A stretch of DNA of 64,000 bases. Origin: Sipunculus nudus. Taxonomy: Eukaryota; Annelida; Sipuncula; Golfingiida; Sipunculidae. The translations under genes were made by a program, and so were the position numbers. Each line of letters begins with the position of its first letter. Within the stretch, counting starts at the first letter, position 1. The stretch spans positions 707,973 to 771,972 of the forward strand of contig JAPPUL010000073.1 in the NCBI GenBank assembly GCA_026874595.1, in the 5' to 3' direction. The notes below the pieces were generated by a model, which was given only the letters and a program-made list of their open reading frames with translations, had not been told where the DNA came from and ran no database searches. Of the stretch, positions 28,012 to 37,368 are shown piece after piece.

Positions 28012-29673
28012 TTAGCTTAGTACTATATTTATCATTTTTTCTGTTGCCTCAATAGCCGATAACATTTGATCAGAATCCACCCCTTTTGTCTTAAAGCTTT
28101 TTCCATCCTGCTCCCACGTTATTGTCGTTTGTACCAACGCATCGGTATTCCCTCCCGGCGGTATCACTACTGCATAATCTTTTAACTTCGGCAGCTTTAT
28201 ATCAAACGCCTTGGCTAACGTCTTAATTGCCCTCATAAATCCATCATAACCCCCATCCCCAGACGACGTCTCTTGCATAATCTTGCCCTTATATTCAACG
28301 CTTACTGTTGCCATCGGCCTTAGATTTGTACTCGTAACCACCACTGCCGAGTTTATCTTAAATATTCGTTCTATCTTTGTATCTAGCACATCTCCTATTA
28401 TATACGGTAGTTCGTCTGCCGTTATAAGTTCTTTTTTATCACCAAGCTCTACCACCTTCTTTAACACCTTCTCCTTCTCTTCCTCATTAAGACTTATATT
28501 TAATTCCTTTAAATTATTTTCAAGACTTGCCTTCCCCGATAACTTCCCTAGAGCGTACTTTCGCCTACGTCCAAAACGCTCCGGCAACAAACTACTTACA
28601 TATAAATCCCCTTTCAAATCCCCATCCGCATGTAATCCCGCTGTTTGGGTATATACATTATCTCCTATAATCGGCTTGTTTGATGCAAGCCGCTGCCCCG
28701 AATATATCTCCACCTCCCGACTTACTTTTGAAAGCGCAAGCTCGTTTATATTTGTTCGTACGTTAAGATTATTTGTTCTAAAATCCTTTATTGATACCAC
28801 CACTTCGTCTAAAGGCGCATTCCCTGCTCGCTCTCCCATCCCGTTCACTGTCAAATGTACTCCCTTTACTCCTCCCTCTATTGCTGATAGCGTGTTTGCT
28901 GTCCCAAGACCATAATCATTGTGTCCATGAAAATCAAAATGTCTTCCTTCGTAGCGATTAACCAGTCCTTTTATCATCTCTTTTGTCTCTGTTGGGTACA
29001 ATATTCCTAATGTGTCCGGGAGCATGAAACGACTTATCCCTATATCTCCTAAATTGTCTAAAACATAGTGCACATAGTCTCTTGAGTTTCTCATCCCGCT
29101 TGACCAGTCTTCTAGATAGATATTTACGCAAAGACCTTTGTCTTTTGCATACGATACCGTCCGCTTTACGTCTGCTACGTGCTCTTTTGCACTCTTTTTT
29201 ATCTGTTGCTCTACATGCTTTAGCGAACCTTTCATTAACAGGTTTATCGTAGCTCCGCCTACCGACAGTATCCAATCTACTGATTTAGTGTAATCTACAA
29301 AACCCAATATCTCAACCTTTTCTACCATCCCCTCGCCACCCTCGCCTTTTGCCCATTCCAATATCCTGCAAGCTGCCTCTCGTTCCCCATCTGATACTCG
29401 TGCACTGCATATCTCAAGCCTATCTACTTGTAGCTCTTCTAACAACATCCTCCCTATTGCTCGCTTTTCTGATATGCTATACGCCACCCCCATCATTTGT
29501 TCTCCATCTCGTAAGGTCGTATCCATTACTTCTATCACATTCTCCCCTTCTCCTCCCTTGCCTATAAACCTTTTTTCCGACCTTATTCTTTTTACCCCGC
29601 CTTTTACCCCGCCTTTTACTCCTTCCTTTACTCCTTCCTTTACTCCTTCCTTTACTCCGCCTTGTTCTGCCAT
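28012..29673 (-). CDS. 2-isopropylmalate/homocitrate/citramalate synthase-family protein
   Basis: 553 residues. The HMGL-like TIM barrel starts with VMDTTLRDGEQMMGVAYS, including the DTTLRDGEQ signature, and later has HFDFHGHNDYGLGTAN with metal-binding histidines and GMGERAGNAPLDE. The C-terminal 130 residues match the LeuA regulatory/dimer domain (IFKINSAVV...ATVSVEYKG). Such enzymes condense acetyl-CoA with a 2-oxo acid. Isopropylmalate, citramalate or homocitrate cannot be decided by eye, and no leuBCD genes are near. The first 27 residues hold six GVK(E/G) tetrapeptides from a 12-bp tandem repeat, so the start codon is uncertain. Confidence 0.82.
   Translation of the reverse strand: MAEQGGVKEGVKEGVKEGVKGGVKGGVKRIRSEKRFIGKGGEGENVIEVMDTTLRDGEQMMGVAYSISEKRAIGRMLLEELQVDRLEICSARVSDGEREAACRILEWAKGEGGEGMVEKVEILGFVDYTKSVDWILSVGGATINLLMKGSLKHVEQQIKKSAKEHVADVKRTVSYAKDKGLCVNIYLEDWSSGMRNSRDYVHYVLDNLGDIGISRFMLPDTLGILYPTETKEMIKGLVNRYEGRHFDFHGHNDYGLGTANTLSAIEGGVKGVHLTVNGMGERAGNAPLDEVVVSIKDFRTNNLNVRTNINELALSKVSREVEIYSGQRLASNKPIIGDNVYTQTAGLHADGDLKGDLYVSSLLPERFGRRRKYALGKLSGKASLENNLKELNISLNEEEKEKVLKKVVELGDKKELITADELPYIIGDVLDTKIERIFKINSAVVVTSTNLRPMATVSVEYKGKIMQETSSGDGGYDGFMRAIKTLAKAFDIKLPKLKDYAVVIPPGGNTDALVQTTITWEQDGKSFKTKGVDSDQMLSAIEATEKMINIVLS
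29591..29662. repeat. 12-bp tandem repeat inside the LeuA-like gene
   Basis: Six units of TTTACTCCTTCC or TTTACCCCGCCT, in frame, encode GVKE/GVKG tetrapeptides directly after the start codon. Because the unit is a multiple of three, copy changes would lengthen or shorten the tail without a frameshift. Confidence 0.9.
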
Positions 29674-29825
29674 ATGTTTTCTCTCTTTTTATTTATTATA
29701 AATTTCTATAGCTTTTTTTCTATATGTTTTGTTATCTTTTAAGCCTTTTTATAGTATATAAGGTATATATAAGAATATTATATTTTAATCATTTATTGTT
29801 TACATATTAAATTTATTGCCTAGTT

Positions 29826-31649
29826 ATGCATAAGCTCATACGGAATAACTTCTTTACTCTTAAAGAAAAGGGTGTTTTATTTTCACAAGCTCAGATCAAT
29901 AAGTATAATAAATCCAATAATAAGTTTATTAAAACCTCTTTTGCTAAAAATTCCCTCCCCACATTCACTTATAACCACATCTATATTCATAGCAAGTATG
30001 ACCCTGTAAAAGAGGCTAAGAAATTTGTTAATATCTCTTCCGACTATAACCTAATTGTTATTATCGGATTTGGCTTTGCTTACCACATCAAAGAAACTTT
30101 AGCTCAGATAAAAGCTTTTTCAAAGCCTTCTGTCGATAATATTAATATCGCCGTCTTTGAACATGAGTCCAATATCTTAATTAATGCTGCTCATCATGTT
30201 GACCTTAGCTTTTTAAACGACAAAAGAATTGTTTTATTTATTGGTACGCAATGTTGGAACTCTTTTCTTTTATCTCTTTATAAAGATAAATATTATAACA
30301 AAATTCAAATAGTTTTTTTAGAAAATCATTACCGTTTATTTAAGCTTATTTATGACCCGCTGATTAATAACATAAACTCTTATTCTAAACAATTAGTTCA
30401 AGACCTTTTTACCAAAACTTATTTCCAAAAGCTTTGGCTTAAAAATAATATTTATAACTTTTCCAATATCTTCTCTCACAAAGATATTTCTAGCATCTTT
30501 AACAAGTTTTATAACTTAGCTACTTTAATCGTTTCTGCTGGGCCTTCGCTTAATAACTCTCTTTCTCAAATCCAAAAAATCCAAAACTACATCTTTATAA
30601 TAACTACTGATACCGCCCTGCCTACTCTCATAAATGCTAACATATATCCAGACTTTATAATAGCACTAGATTCTCAAATCCATAACCTAAAAGACTTTAC
30701 CGCCACTCCCAAATATCCCGCATTACGCAATGTCTCCATTATATATTCTCTTTCTACTAATTCTGCAATACCTAATTGGAACCTTCCATATAATAACAAT
30801 TTCTATTTCGCAACTCACGAAGACAATACCAAAGACTCTTTCCTTCATTGGCTTTATAAACACTTTAACTTTAGCATTTCTTTTATTAATACTGGTTCCT
30901 CTGTTTCAACTTGTGCCCTTGAAATCGCTCGCCTGCTCGGATTCTCTTCCATTATACTAGTCGGGCAGGACCTTGCTTATTCTAATAATATCACGCATGC
31001 TAAAGATAGTGCAATATATCAGAATTTCCTCTTTCACAAGCAATCTAAGTTTAATACTATTAATACTCTCTTCTATAGACTCACCCTACAAAGAAACCCC
31101 TTTACTATTGGCAATGTCAAAACCGATTTCGTACTTGATAACCTGCTAAAATGGCTTGCTGATTATGCCGGCATCTATAACAAAGACAATAATCTTATCT
31201 ATAACGCAACTAAACATGGTCGCAACATCCCAAGCATTACCAATATCACTTTGGATAACGAAATCTCAACATTACTAAAAGAGAAAGATAAAACCATTAT
31301 TAAAAAGAATATTTTAGAATATTCTAAACATAAAAATAAAGATATCATGATAAAGAAAATAACTCCACTCCTAAACAACTTGCTCAATACCCTTTTAAGA
31401 TTTAAATACTTACTTAATATCCAAAATACACAAAATATTAAAAACGATATTATTATTAAAGCACAGCTGCAGCTTGAAAATGAGTTCCCTTTTATGAAAG
31501 CTATTATAGATAACTCGATTATTAAACAAAATATAAAGTCTGGAAACTACATCAACATAGCGTCCTTGAAAAACGACATTAGCGCAATTATTAAAAGTCT
31601 TAAAAAACTCTTACATAAGCTAAACTCTTTTCACACTCCCATTAATTAA
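29826..31649 (+). CDS. Motility-associated Maf/DUF115-family protein
   Basis: 607 residues. The DUF115 (MptE-like) core is clear at about residues 235-410: ATLIVSAGPSLNNSLSQI, a Rossmann-like start, then PDFIIALDSQ, FINTGSSVSTCALEIARLLG and IILVGQDLAYS. Relatives are tied to flagellin glycosylation or filament assembly, which fits the flaA pair in the same window; the sugar is unknown. No ribosome binding site is visible before the ATG. The coding strand is C-rich and G-poor, the reverse of almost all neighbours. It is divergent from the LeuA-like gene. Confidence 0.85.
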   Translation: MHKLIRNNFFTLKEKGVLFSQAQINKYNKSNNKFIKTSFAKNSLPTFTYNHIYIHSKYDPVKEAKKFVNISSDYNLIVIIGFGFAYHIKETLAQIKAFSKPSVDNINIAVFEHESNILINAAHHVDLSFLNDKRIVLFIGTQCWNSFLLSLYKDKYYNKIQIVFLENHYRLFKLIYDPLINNINSYSKQLVQDLFTKTYFQKLWLKNNIYNFSNIFSHKDISSIFNKFYNLATLIVSAGPSLNNSLSQIQKIQNYIFIITTDTALPTLINANIYPDFIIALDSQIHNLKDFTATPKYPALRNVSIIYSLSTNSAIPNWNLPYNNNFYFATHEDNTKDSFLHWLYKHFNFSISFINTGSSVSTCALEIARLLGFSSIILVGQDLAYSNNITHAKDSAIYQNFLFHKQSKFNTINTLFYRLTLQRNPFTIGNVKTDFVLDNLLKWLADYAGIYNKDNNLIYNATKHGRNIPSITNITLDNEISTLLKEKDKTIIKKNILEYSKHKNKDIMIKKITPLLNNLLNTLLRFKYLLNIQNTQNIKNDIIIKAQLQLENEFPFMKAIIDNSIIKQNIKSGNYINIASLKNDISAIIKSLKKLLHKLNSFHTPIN

Positions 31650-31821
31650 CAAAACAAACCCTAAAATATATACCCTTACTTCAAATTATATGTGCATTGT
31701 ATTATATTTAATACTTAGATCGTTTCCTTAAGAATACATAATCTTATTTTTCAATCTTTAAATAAGCTAACCTACAAGGAACGCTCTTTTTAAGTTGATA
31801 TATGGTCGTTATTTTTTAAGT

Positions 31822-31848
31822 ATGACATGCTTATTTAAAGTATGTCAT
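31822..31848. promoter_or_regulatory. Paired ATGACAT/ATGTCAT motif before carD
   Basis: ATGACAT (31822-31828) and ATGTCAT (31842-31848) form an inverted repeat whose halves also sit in two near-identical direct repeats, AAGTATGaCATG and AAGTATGtCATG, centred 20 bp apart, about two helix turns. It lies about 100 bp before carD, where an operator would be expected. Confidence 0.4.
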
Positions 31849-31945
31849 GACCTTTATCTTCTTCTTTTTTAGTGAGTATCATTTATTTGGTAGTTTTCTA
31901 TATTTTGTTTTGTCAATTTAAAATAATAATTAAAGGATAAAGCGT

Positions 31946-32497
31946 ATGTACAGCGTCGGAACTAAGGTCGTTTACCCTATTCACGGGATAGGTGAAATTA
32001 AGGGTATTGAAGAACAACTTATTCTTGGACAAACACGAAAGTATTATGTTCTTGAACTTTTAAATAGTAGCATGAAAGTTATGTTACCTTGCGATTGTAA
32101 TGACAATGATAAAGTAAGGCTTAGGACTATTGCCGACAAAAAAGAGATTATTAAAGCTGTTTCTATACTTGAAAATGAGCAGAATAATATTACCCTCTCT
32201 GATAACTGGCGTGAGCGCTATACTTACAACTCTGACAAACTTAAAGAAGGCTCTTTTCTTGGCATTGCTGAGGTGATTAGTAATTTGTCCTCAAGGCAAA
32301 ATTGTAACTCTATATCCAATTCTGAAAAGAAATTGCTTAGAAATGCTATGAACCTTATAAGCGACGAAATTGCTTTTGCTACAAGTCAAAGTAAGTCAAA
32401 AGTTGAAAATATGCTTAATAACATTTTAACAAAGACAAAAACAGACGACGATACAAAAAATGAAATACTCAAAATGATTAATAACAAGGATTTATAG
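31946..32497 (+). CDS. carD: CarD-family transcriptional regulator
   Basis: CarD binds the RNA polymerase beta subunit and stabilises open promoter complexes. The 183-residue protein opens with the CarD/TRCF interaction domain (VGTKVVYPIHGIGEIKGIEE... YYVLELLNSSMKVMLP). A helical C-terminal part (about 75-175) then carries an RxxY-type segment (NWRERYTYNSDKLKEGSFLGIAEVI). AAAGGA precedes the ATG. The PIN/TRAM gene follows by 32 bp, an order seen in other spirochaetes. Confidence 0.92.
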   Translation: MYSVGTKVVYPIHGIGEIKGIEEQLILGQTRKYYVLELLNSSMKVMLPCDCNDNDKVRLRTIADKKEIIKAVSILENEQNNITLSDNWRERYTYNSDKLKEGSFLGIAEVISNLSSRQNCNSISNSEKKLLRNAMNLISDEIAFATSQSKSKVENMLNNILTKTKTDDDTKNEILKMINNKDL

Positions 32498-32529
32498 TTT
32501 TGCTTGTCCTTAAATAAACAGAGGATATT

Positions 32530-33510
32530 ATGTTATTTAGAATTGCTGTTTTACTTTTAATAACTCTCTTTGCTTTTGTTATCGGATACAATACAAATGC
32601 AACATACTTTAATATTAAGGCATATGTTGTATATCCTATACTTGCAGCCATTATTACGAGTCTTTTTATATGGCTTGAAATTACTGCGCACAGAGCAAAG
32701 GGAAGAAAATTACTCTTTGGCTCAATAGGGCTTTTAATAGGACTTTTAATAGGTCACTTCTTAGGTTCTGCGTTTGTAAAGATAGGGGGCTTGTCAGATG
32801 AGTTTGTAAGTATTTTTGAGCTTGTAATGGCCTATTTTGTGTTTACGTTAACTTGGCTTAAAGAGCCTGATATCGCTTTTAACTCTACTTCTAAAGCAAA
32901 GCCTGAGGAAAAGTTAAAGCATAAAATATTAGATACTAGCGTTATTATAGATGGCAGGATATTTGATATTGCCGAGACTGGCTTTCTTGAAGGGATTCTT
33001 ATAATTCCTAAGTTCGTATTAAATGAGTTACACCAAGTTGCCGACTCCTCAGACCCCTTAAAACGAAACCGCGGAAGGCGAGGACTTGATATATTAAACA
33101 AATTAAAGGCAAGTAAAAAAGCCATAATTCGTATAACTGAAGAGGATTTTGTTGATACTCCCGAGGTTGACAGTAAGCTTTTAAAACTTGCTTTGCAATA
33201 TGGGAATGCTGCTATTGTTACTAATGACTTTAATTTAAACAAAGTTGCTGAGTTTCAAGGAGTACAGATTTTAAACATTAACGAACTTACGAATGCTGTT
33301 AAGCCTGTACTACTCCCTAACGAAGAAATAAAGATAACTGTAGTTAAAGAAGGTAAAGATCATCATCAGGGCATTGGATATCTTGACGATGGGACTATGA
33401 TCGTAGTTGACAACGGTAAAAGTCATATAGGACGTGATGTTAAAGTTATTGTAACTAGTATATTGCAAACGCCTGCAGGTAGAATGATTTTTACGCAACT
33501 TACGCACTAG
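32530..33510 (+). CDS. PIN and TRAM domain membrane protein (YacL-like)
   Basis: 326 residues. Four membrane segments fill the first 110 residues. A PIN nuclease-fold domain begins at [17 protein letters not shown] (about residue 134), with acidic residues at the usual metal sites, and runs to about 255 ([15 protein letters not shown]). A TRAM RNA-binding domain ends the protein ([16 protein letters not shown]). This matches the YacL type found next to carD and ispD in many bacteria; its physiological RNA target is not known. GAGGA precedes the ATG. Confidence 0.92.
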   Translation: MLFRIAVLLLITLFAFVIGYNTNATYFNIKAYVVYPILAAIITSLFIWLEITAHRAKGRKLLFGSIGLLIGLLIGHFLGSAFVKIGGLSDEFVSIFELVMAYFVFTLTWLKEPDIAFNSTSKAKPEEKLKHKILDTSVIIDGRIFDIAETGFLEGILIIPKFVLNELHQVADSSDPLKRNRGRRGLDILNKLKASKKAIIRITEEDFVDTPEVDSKLLKLALQYGNAAIVTNDFNLNKVAEFQGVQILNINELTNAVKPVLLPNEEIKITVVKEGKDHHQGIGYLDDGTMIVVDNGKSHIGRDVKVIVTSILQTPAGRMIFTQLTH

Positions 33511-33531
33511 AAGTAGCTTTATAATTAGTTT

Positions 33532-33561
33532 AGTTCTATTAATAGTAATATTAATAGAACT
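33532..33561 (+). terminator. 13-bp perfect hairpin after the PIN/TRAM gene
   Basis: Arms AGTTCTATTAATA (33532-33544) and TATTAATAGAACT (33549-33561) flank a GTAA loop, 22 bp after the stop codon. A CTTTTT run occurs 15 bases later. The stem is AT-rich, so termination may be partial and ispD may still be co-transcribed. Confidence 0.5.
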
Positions 33562-33613
33562 GAAAATAGAACTAAAACTTTTTAGCTTATTTGCAATTAC
33601 AAATATAAAATAC

Positions 33614-34360
33614 ATGCAATATAAAAATGCTTTTGTAATACTACTTGCCTCAGGGTCTGGAGAAAGACTGGCAGCAAAGACTAAAAAACAGTTTGTATTG
33701 CTTGGGGAGGTTCCTTTATTTTTATGGTCTTTGCAAACTATTTTGTTCAATCAAGAACTGAATAAGCTAAACACAAAAGTTATACTTGTAATAAGTCCCG
33801 GCGATTACGATACTTTTACAAGTTTAATTTATAGCCATATTAATAAAGAATCTAAAGAGAGTAATCGTCTTTTCATTGTTGAAGGAAGCAGCTTAAGTAG
33901 AAATATGTCGGTTTATAATGGTCTTAAACATATTCAAAACCAAAACCCAAATAGTATTGTACTAATACACGATTCAGCAAGACCTTTTATAAACCATAAC
34001 GATATTAAAAATCTATTAAAGGCTTTGTATAAATATCCTTCAGTTACACTAGCATACCCTCTCACAGATACAATCAAAAAGCTAAAACATAATAATAATA
34101 ATAGATTAATTAAAAAACATCTTGATAGAAAACACCACGTCGGGATACTAACGCCACAAGGCTTTCACTTTGATATTATAACAAAAGCATATCGTGAGTA
34201 TGCAAAAAAGCCATACTCCACAACAGATGACACAAGTATAGTTCAAGCAATAGGACAGGATACTAAAATTATAATAGGCTCAAAAACCAATTTCAAAATA
34301 ACTACTAAAGAAGATCTTGCCTTTGCAAACTATATGATAAACCAAAACCTTATATCTTAG
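33614..34360 (+). CDS. ispD: 2-C-methyl-D-erythritol 4-phosphate cytidylyltransferase
   Basis: Third step of the MEP isoprenoid pathway: adds CMP to methylerythritol phosphate. The 248-residue protein has the nucleotide-binding start VILLASGSGERLAAKTKKQF with the family's Gly-rich loop and Lys, then VLIHDSARPF near residue 118, and the ending TTDDTSIVQAIGQDTKIIIGS. No ribosome binding site is evident. ispF, often next to or fused with ispD, is not here. Confidence 0.93.
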   Translation: MQYKNAFVILLASGSGERLAAKTKKQFVLLGEVPLFLWSLQTILFNQELNKLNTKVILVISPGDYDTFTSLIYSHINKESKESNRLFIVEGSSLSRNMSVYNGLKHIQNQNPNSIVLIHDSARPFINHNDIKNLLKALYKYPSVTLAYPLTDTIKKLKHNNNNRLIKKHLDRKHHVGILTPQGFHFDIITKAYREYAKKPYSTTDDTSIVQAIGQDTKIIIGSKTNFKITTKEDLAFANYMINQNLIS

Positions 34361-34365
34361 TTAAG

Positions 34366-34416
34366 TTTCTTTATAGAGCTTTCTTATAGAGCTTTCTTAT
34401 AGAATTTTCTTTAGAG
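34366..34416. repeat. 13-bp tandem repeats between ispD and the sigma factor gene
   Basis: Three to four units of TTTCTTATAGAGC and variants fill the gap between the two convergent genes and run into the last codons of the sigma gene. Confidence 0.7.
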
Positions 34417-35295
34417 TTTAAGAAAAGATTTTAGTGCCTGACTCCGTGATGGATGTCTTAATCTACGTATAGCCTTCTTTTCTATCTGCCTTATTCTTTC
34501 TTTTGTAAGGTTAAATTTGCTACCTATATCTTTTAAAGACAGAGGGTCTATCCCCCCCAAACCATATCTTAACCTTATTACTGCTTGTTCTTTATCTGAT
34601 AAGGTCTCAAGCGATCTTGATATAGTCTCTTTAAGTGAAACATCTACAAGCTTTTCTTCTGGTTCCTTAAAATTACTATCTCTTATAAGCTCTGATAAGT
34701 ATCTTTCTTTCTTATCAAATACAATAGGAGCATCAAGAGACACATAATCTCTTGATGCATTTAGTATGTCAGATACACTATGCTCTTCTATATCCAGGGC
34801 TGTTGCTATCTCACAGTTTGTAAGATCTGTATTTTTAAGCTGCTCTTTTTCTTTTTTAAGCTTTTCTATCTGCATTAATTGATTTGCTCTATTTAAAGGC
34901 AGTCTTATTAATTTTGTCTTTTCAGATAAAGCTTTTAGTATCGATTGTTTTATCCACCATACAGCATATGATATGAAATGATAACCCTTTCTATAATCAA
35001 ATTTATCTGCCGCTGTTATAAGCCCCATATTCCCTTCGCTGATTAAATCTATTAACGGTAAGCCTCGCTTTTGATACTTCTTGGCAATATTAACAACAAA
35101 ACGCAAGTTAGCTCGAATTAACTTACCTCTTGATATTTTACACCCTTCAAAAGCTTCTTTTGCGTACAATCCCTCCTCTTCACGTGTTAATAACTTTACT
35201 TTGTCTATTTCCATTAAATATTGGGCAAGTGGTCCCTCGTAAGCTAGGTCCTTCATGGTACCCTTGTCCTTAAGTTTAGTTTGAGTTCTACCCAT
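34411..35295 (-). CDS. Sigma-70 family RNA polymerase sigma factor (short RpoD/RpoS-like)
   Basis: 294 residues with sigma regions in order: 1.2 (GPLAQYLMEIDKVKLLTREEE), 2 (LIRANLRFVVNIAKKYQKRGLPLIDLISEGNMGL and FISYAVWWIKQSI), 3, and 4 (LKDIGSKFNLTKERIRQIEKKAIRRLRHPSRS). Region 1.1 is missing, so it is a group 2 (RpoS-like) factor rather than the housekeeping one. Region 4.2 is nearly identical in style to RpoD, implying similar -35 boxes. I chose ATG 35295 because AGGAG lies ten bases before it; the frame opens at 35328. Confidence 0.9.
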   Translation of the reverse strand: MGRTQTKLKDKGTMKDLAYEGPLAQYLMEIDKVKLLTREEEGLYAKEAFEGCKISRGKLIRANLRFVVNIAKKYQKRGLPLIDLISEGNMGLITAADKFDYRKGYHFISYAVWWIKQSILKALSEKTKLIRLPLNRANQLMQIEKLKKEKEQLKNTDLTNCEIATALDIEEHSVSDILNASRDYVSLDAPIVFDKKERYLSELIRDSNFKEPEEKLVDVSLKETISRSLETLSDKEQAVIRLRYGLGGIDPLSLKDIGSKFNLTKERIRQIEKKAIRRLRHPSRSQALKSFLKL

Positions 35296-35501
35296 ACAAA
35301 TATCTCTCCTGCCAAATTGTGCATTCATTAATTGTCTTTATTAAACTGAAAACCCCTTTAAGCATTAGCTATAGCATATAGTAACTCCATTTTTACTACA
35401 CCTTTTTTTTTATAAAGCCATCATCTTTTTTTTGTTTGCTACATTTTTTACCGGAAGTGGTTTTTATTAAACACTATTTTCTTCACTTTGTCAAGTTAAT
35501 T

Positions 35502-36806
35502 TTAGTTTTTTCTTTCTAAAAAAAATCTTCTATTTTCTCTTTCAAGATCAAATATTTTTTCATAAACTCTAACTTTTACATCTGTAGTCATTTGCAACCT
35601 TCTCTTCATAACATCATGACAGGTACTTAAAAATTTATCAAATAAATATTCTTGATATTCTATATTACTACCCCATATGAACGATGGTATATATTTAGAA
35701 TATAAACTCACCCCAAAATATATATTTACTCCAAAACCTAAAACCGTGCCCGTTGTAAGTAATGAGCCTATCCCAAGTTTGCTATGATCTCCTATATAAG
35801 AGCCTACCTTAACAAGGCCTGTTCTAACCTCATTCTCACCAGGATACAAAAGCCGTACCTCGCTGTAATTGTTCTTTAAATTACTTGTAGTCGTTAAAGC
35901 ACCCATATTAACATATTCTCCTATGTATGAATGCCCTATAAAGCCTTCGTGACTCTTATTACTATAATCATGCATTATTGTACTCTCAAGCTCACCTCCC
36001 ACTTTGCAATAGTTGCCTATAGTCGTTCCACTACCAATCTTAACACTTTTTAGTTGACTTCCCTTGCCTATGTAACATGGACCCTCAAGTAAACTAAACG
36101 GCTTTATTATTACTCCTTCTTCAACTAGTATTGGACCGCTTTCTGTTATGAAATGTACACCAGGATATATCTTTGCTCCCTCTTTTATATGTAAATCACA
36201 AGCATTGCCACTTAACGTAATACCAGAATGTCCTAAAACATCAAAAAACCCTTCATTTGAAGTTCCAATATAAGATATATCTTCTAGCAAAGCATTTGAA
36301 TTATTCTCCACAAGATCAAAAAGATAGTTTATCCTTTTGCCACCAAAATCACGCCTTACCACCTTAAGAGAAAGCCTTTTAACATACTCCAAAAGTCCAT
36401 CACGTTTGAAAAATAAAGCCTTATTAAAGCCTTGCAATAAAGATCCCAAAACCTTAAAACATATTACCTCCTCATTGCCTACATAATCCCCTAAAGCATC
36501 TCCCTCCCCCAAATACACTTCATTACAGTTTATAGCTGGCTTTTTATTCAAATGTAGGTTGGCTTTAATAAATAAATATTCTTCGTCTGGCAAAACCATT
36601 TCAAAAGAAAATGGCTCAAGCTCTCTAAACCCCTCAACAAGATAATCTCTTATAACATGTTTAAAGGTTACGTCATCCTCAAGGAAAAGTCGTTTTATTC
36701 TGTCAAGTAATGTTCCTACACCTGTTTTAACTAGACATACAGGTCGGCTTAAGGTTATAGGATAAAGCTTGTCGTAGGTAAAGTCCTCATATAATACTAT
36801 AATCAT
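35502..36806 (-). CDS. GlmU-type sugar nucleotidyltransferase/acyltransferase
   Basis: 434 residues resembling the alternative GlmU family of Bacteroidetes and spirochaetes (UDP-N-acetylglucosamine synthesis for the cell wall). The N-terminal half starts MIIVLYEDFTYDKLYPITLSRPVC, a diverged nucleotidyltransferase fold without the canonical LAAGxGTRM loop. From about residue 205 a left-handed beta-helix begins with hexapeptide repeats (IYPGVHFITESGPILVEEGVIIKPF, CYIGKGSQLKSVKIGSGTTIGNYCKVGG). tRNA-Asp ends 36 bp upstream on the same strand. Confidence 0.82.
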   Translation of the reverse strand: MIIVLYEDFTYDKLYPITLSRPVCLVKTGVGTLLDRIKRLFLEDDVTFKHVIRDYLVEGFRELEPFSFEMVLPDEEYLFIKANLHLNKKPAINCNEVYLGEGDALGDYVGNEEVICFKVLGSLLQGFNKALFFKRDGLLEYVKRLSLKVVRRDFGGKRINYLFDLVENNSNALLEDISYIGTSNEGFFDVLGHSGITLSGNACDLHIKEGAKIYPGVHFITESGPILVEEGVIIKPFSLLEGPCYIGKGSQLKSVKIGSGTTIGNYCKVGGELESTIMHDYSNKSHEGFIGHSYIGEYVNMGALTTTSNLKNNYSEVRLLYPGENEVRTGLVKVGSYIGDHSKLGIGSLLTTGTVLGFGVNIYFGVSLYSKYIPSFIWGSNIEYQEYLFDKFLSTCHDVMKRRLQMTTDVKVRVYEKIFDLERENRRFFLERKN

Positions 36807-36842
36807 AAAACTACTCTTTAAAAGAGCACATATCCAATAAAA

Positions 36843-36916
36843 CGGGAGTGACGGGACTTGAACCCGCGACCTCTGCCTTGACAGGGCAGCGTTCTAACCA
36901 GCTGAACTACACCCCC
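36843..36916 (-). tRNA. tRNA-Asp (anticodon GTC)
   Basis: 74 nt. The acceptor arm GGGGGTG pairs with CACTCCC, with one G-T pair, and the discriminator base is G, as in other tRNA-Asp. The anticodon loop CTGTCAA carries GTC (36880-36882), and the T arm has GGTTCAAGTCC. CCA is not encoded. tRNA-Ile lies upstream on the same strand. Confidence 0.95.
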
Positions 36917-37101
36917 CATAAGTCGCATAATAACGTTTGATACAAAGCATTTACTCGTGCAAACTAACTCTATACTTACTTGCACAAATATTAAGATAAT
37001 TCCTATGCTCTAAAAAGCAAGCCTTATTTTGATTCAATAAGCCTTTTGGACACTATATTAAACGTTAACTATACAAAAAAAGCATTTGGGACAAACAATT
37101 T

Positions 37102-37126
37102 TGGGAGCGGAAGGAGTTGAACCTTC

Positions 37127-37158
<32 letters not shown>

Positions 37159-37175
37159 ACCTGAGCTACGCTCCC
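37102..37175 (-). tRNA. tRNA-Ile (anticodon GAT)
   Basis: 74 nt. The acceptor GGGAGCG/CGCTCCC is perfect, the discriminator base is A, the anticodon loop is CTGATAA with GAT at 37139-37141, and the T arm is GGTTCAACTCC. CCA is not encoded. A TATACT hexamer on the minus strand (37199-37204) is a possible -10 box. Confidence 0.95.
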
Positions 37176-37368
37176 CTTCCTTTTTGCACAGCATTATTAG
37201 TATAATGATTATTGCAATACTAAGAACAAAATTAACTTAAATACTTTGGGTTTGTCTGTCAAGTATTATTTTTTTATTTCGCTTTACCCAATTTTTATTT
37301 GATTTACAGCTTATTATGTTTACATTTACTTTAGTATTATAACATTCTATAAGGCACTGTAAAAACAA

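Noticed and set aside
28283-28915. 210-codon plus-strand frame
   Set aside because: Antisense shadow of the LeuA-like gene, Ser/Phe/Pro-rich, without motif or start signal.
28958-29275. 105-codon frame on the minus strand
   Set aside because: It lies inside the LeuA-like gene on the same strand in another frame; the enzyme's motifs show which frame is real.
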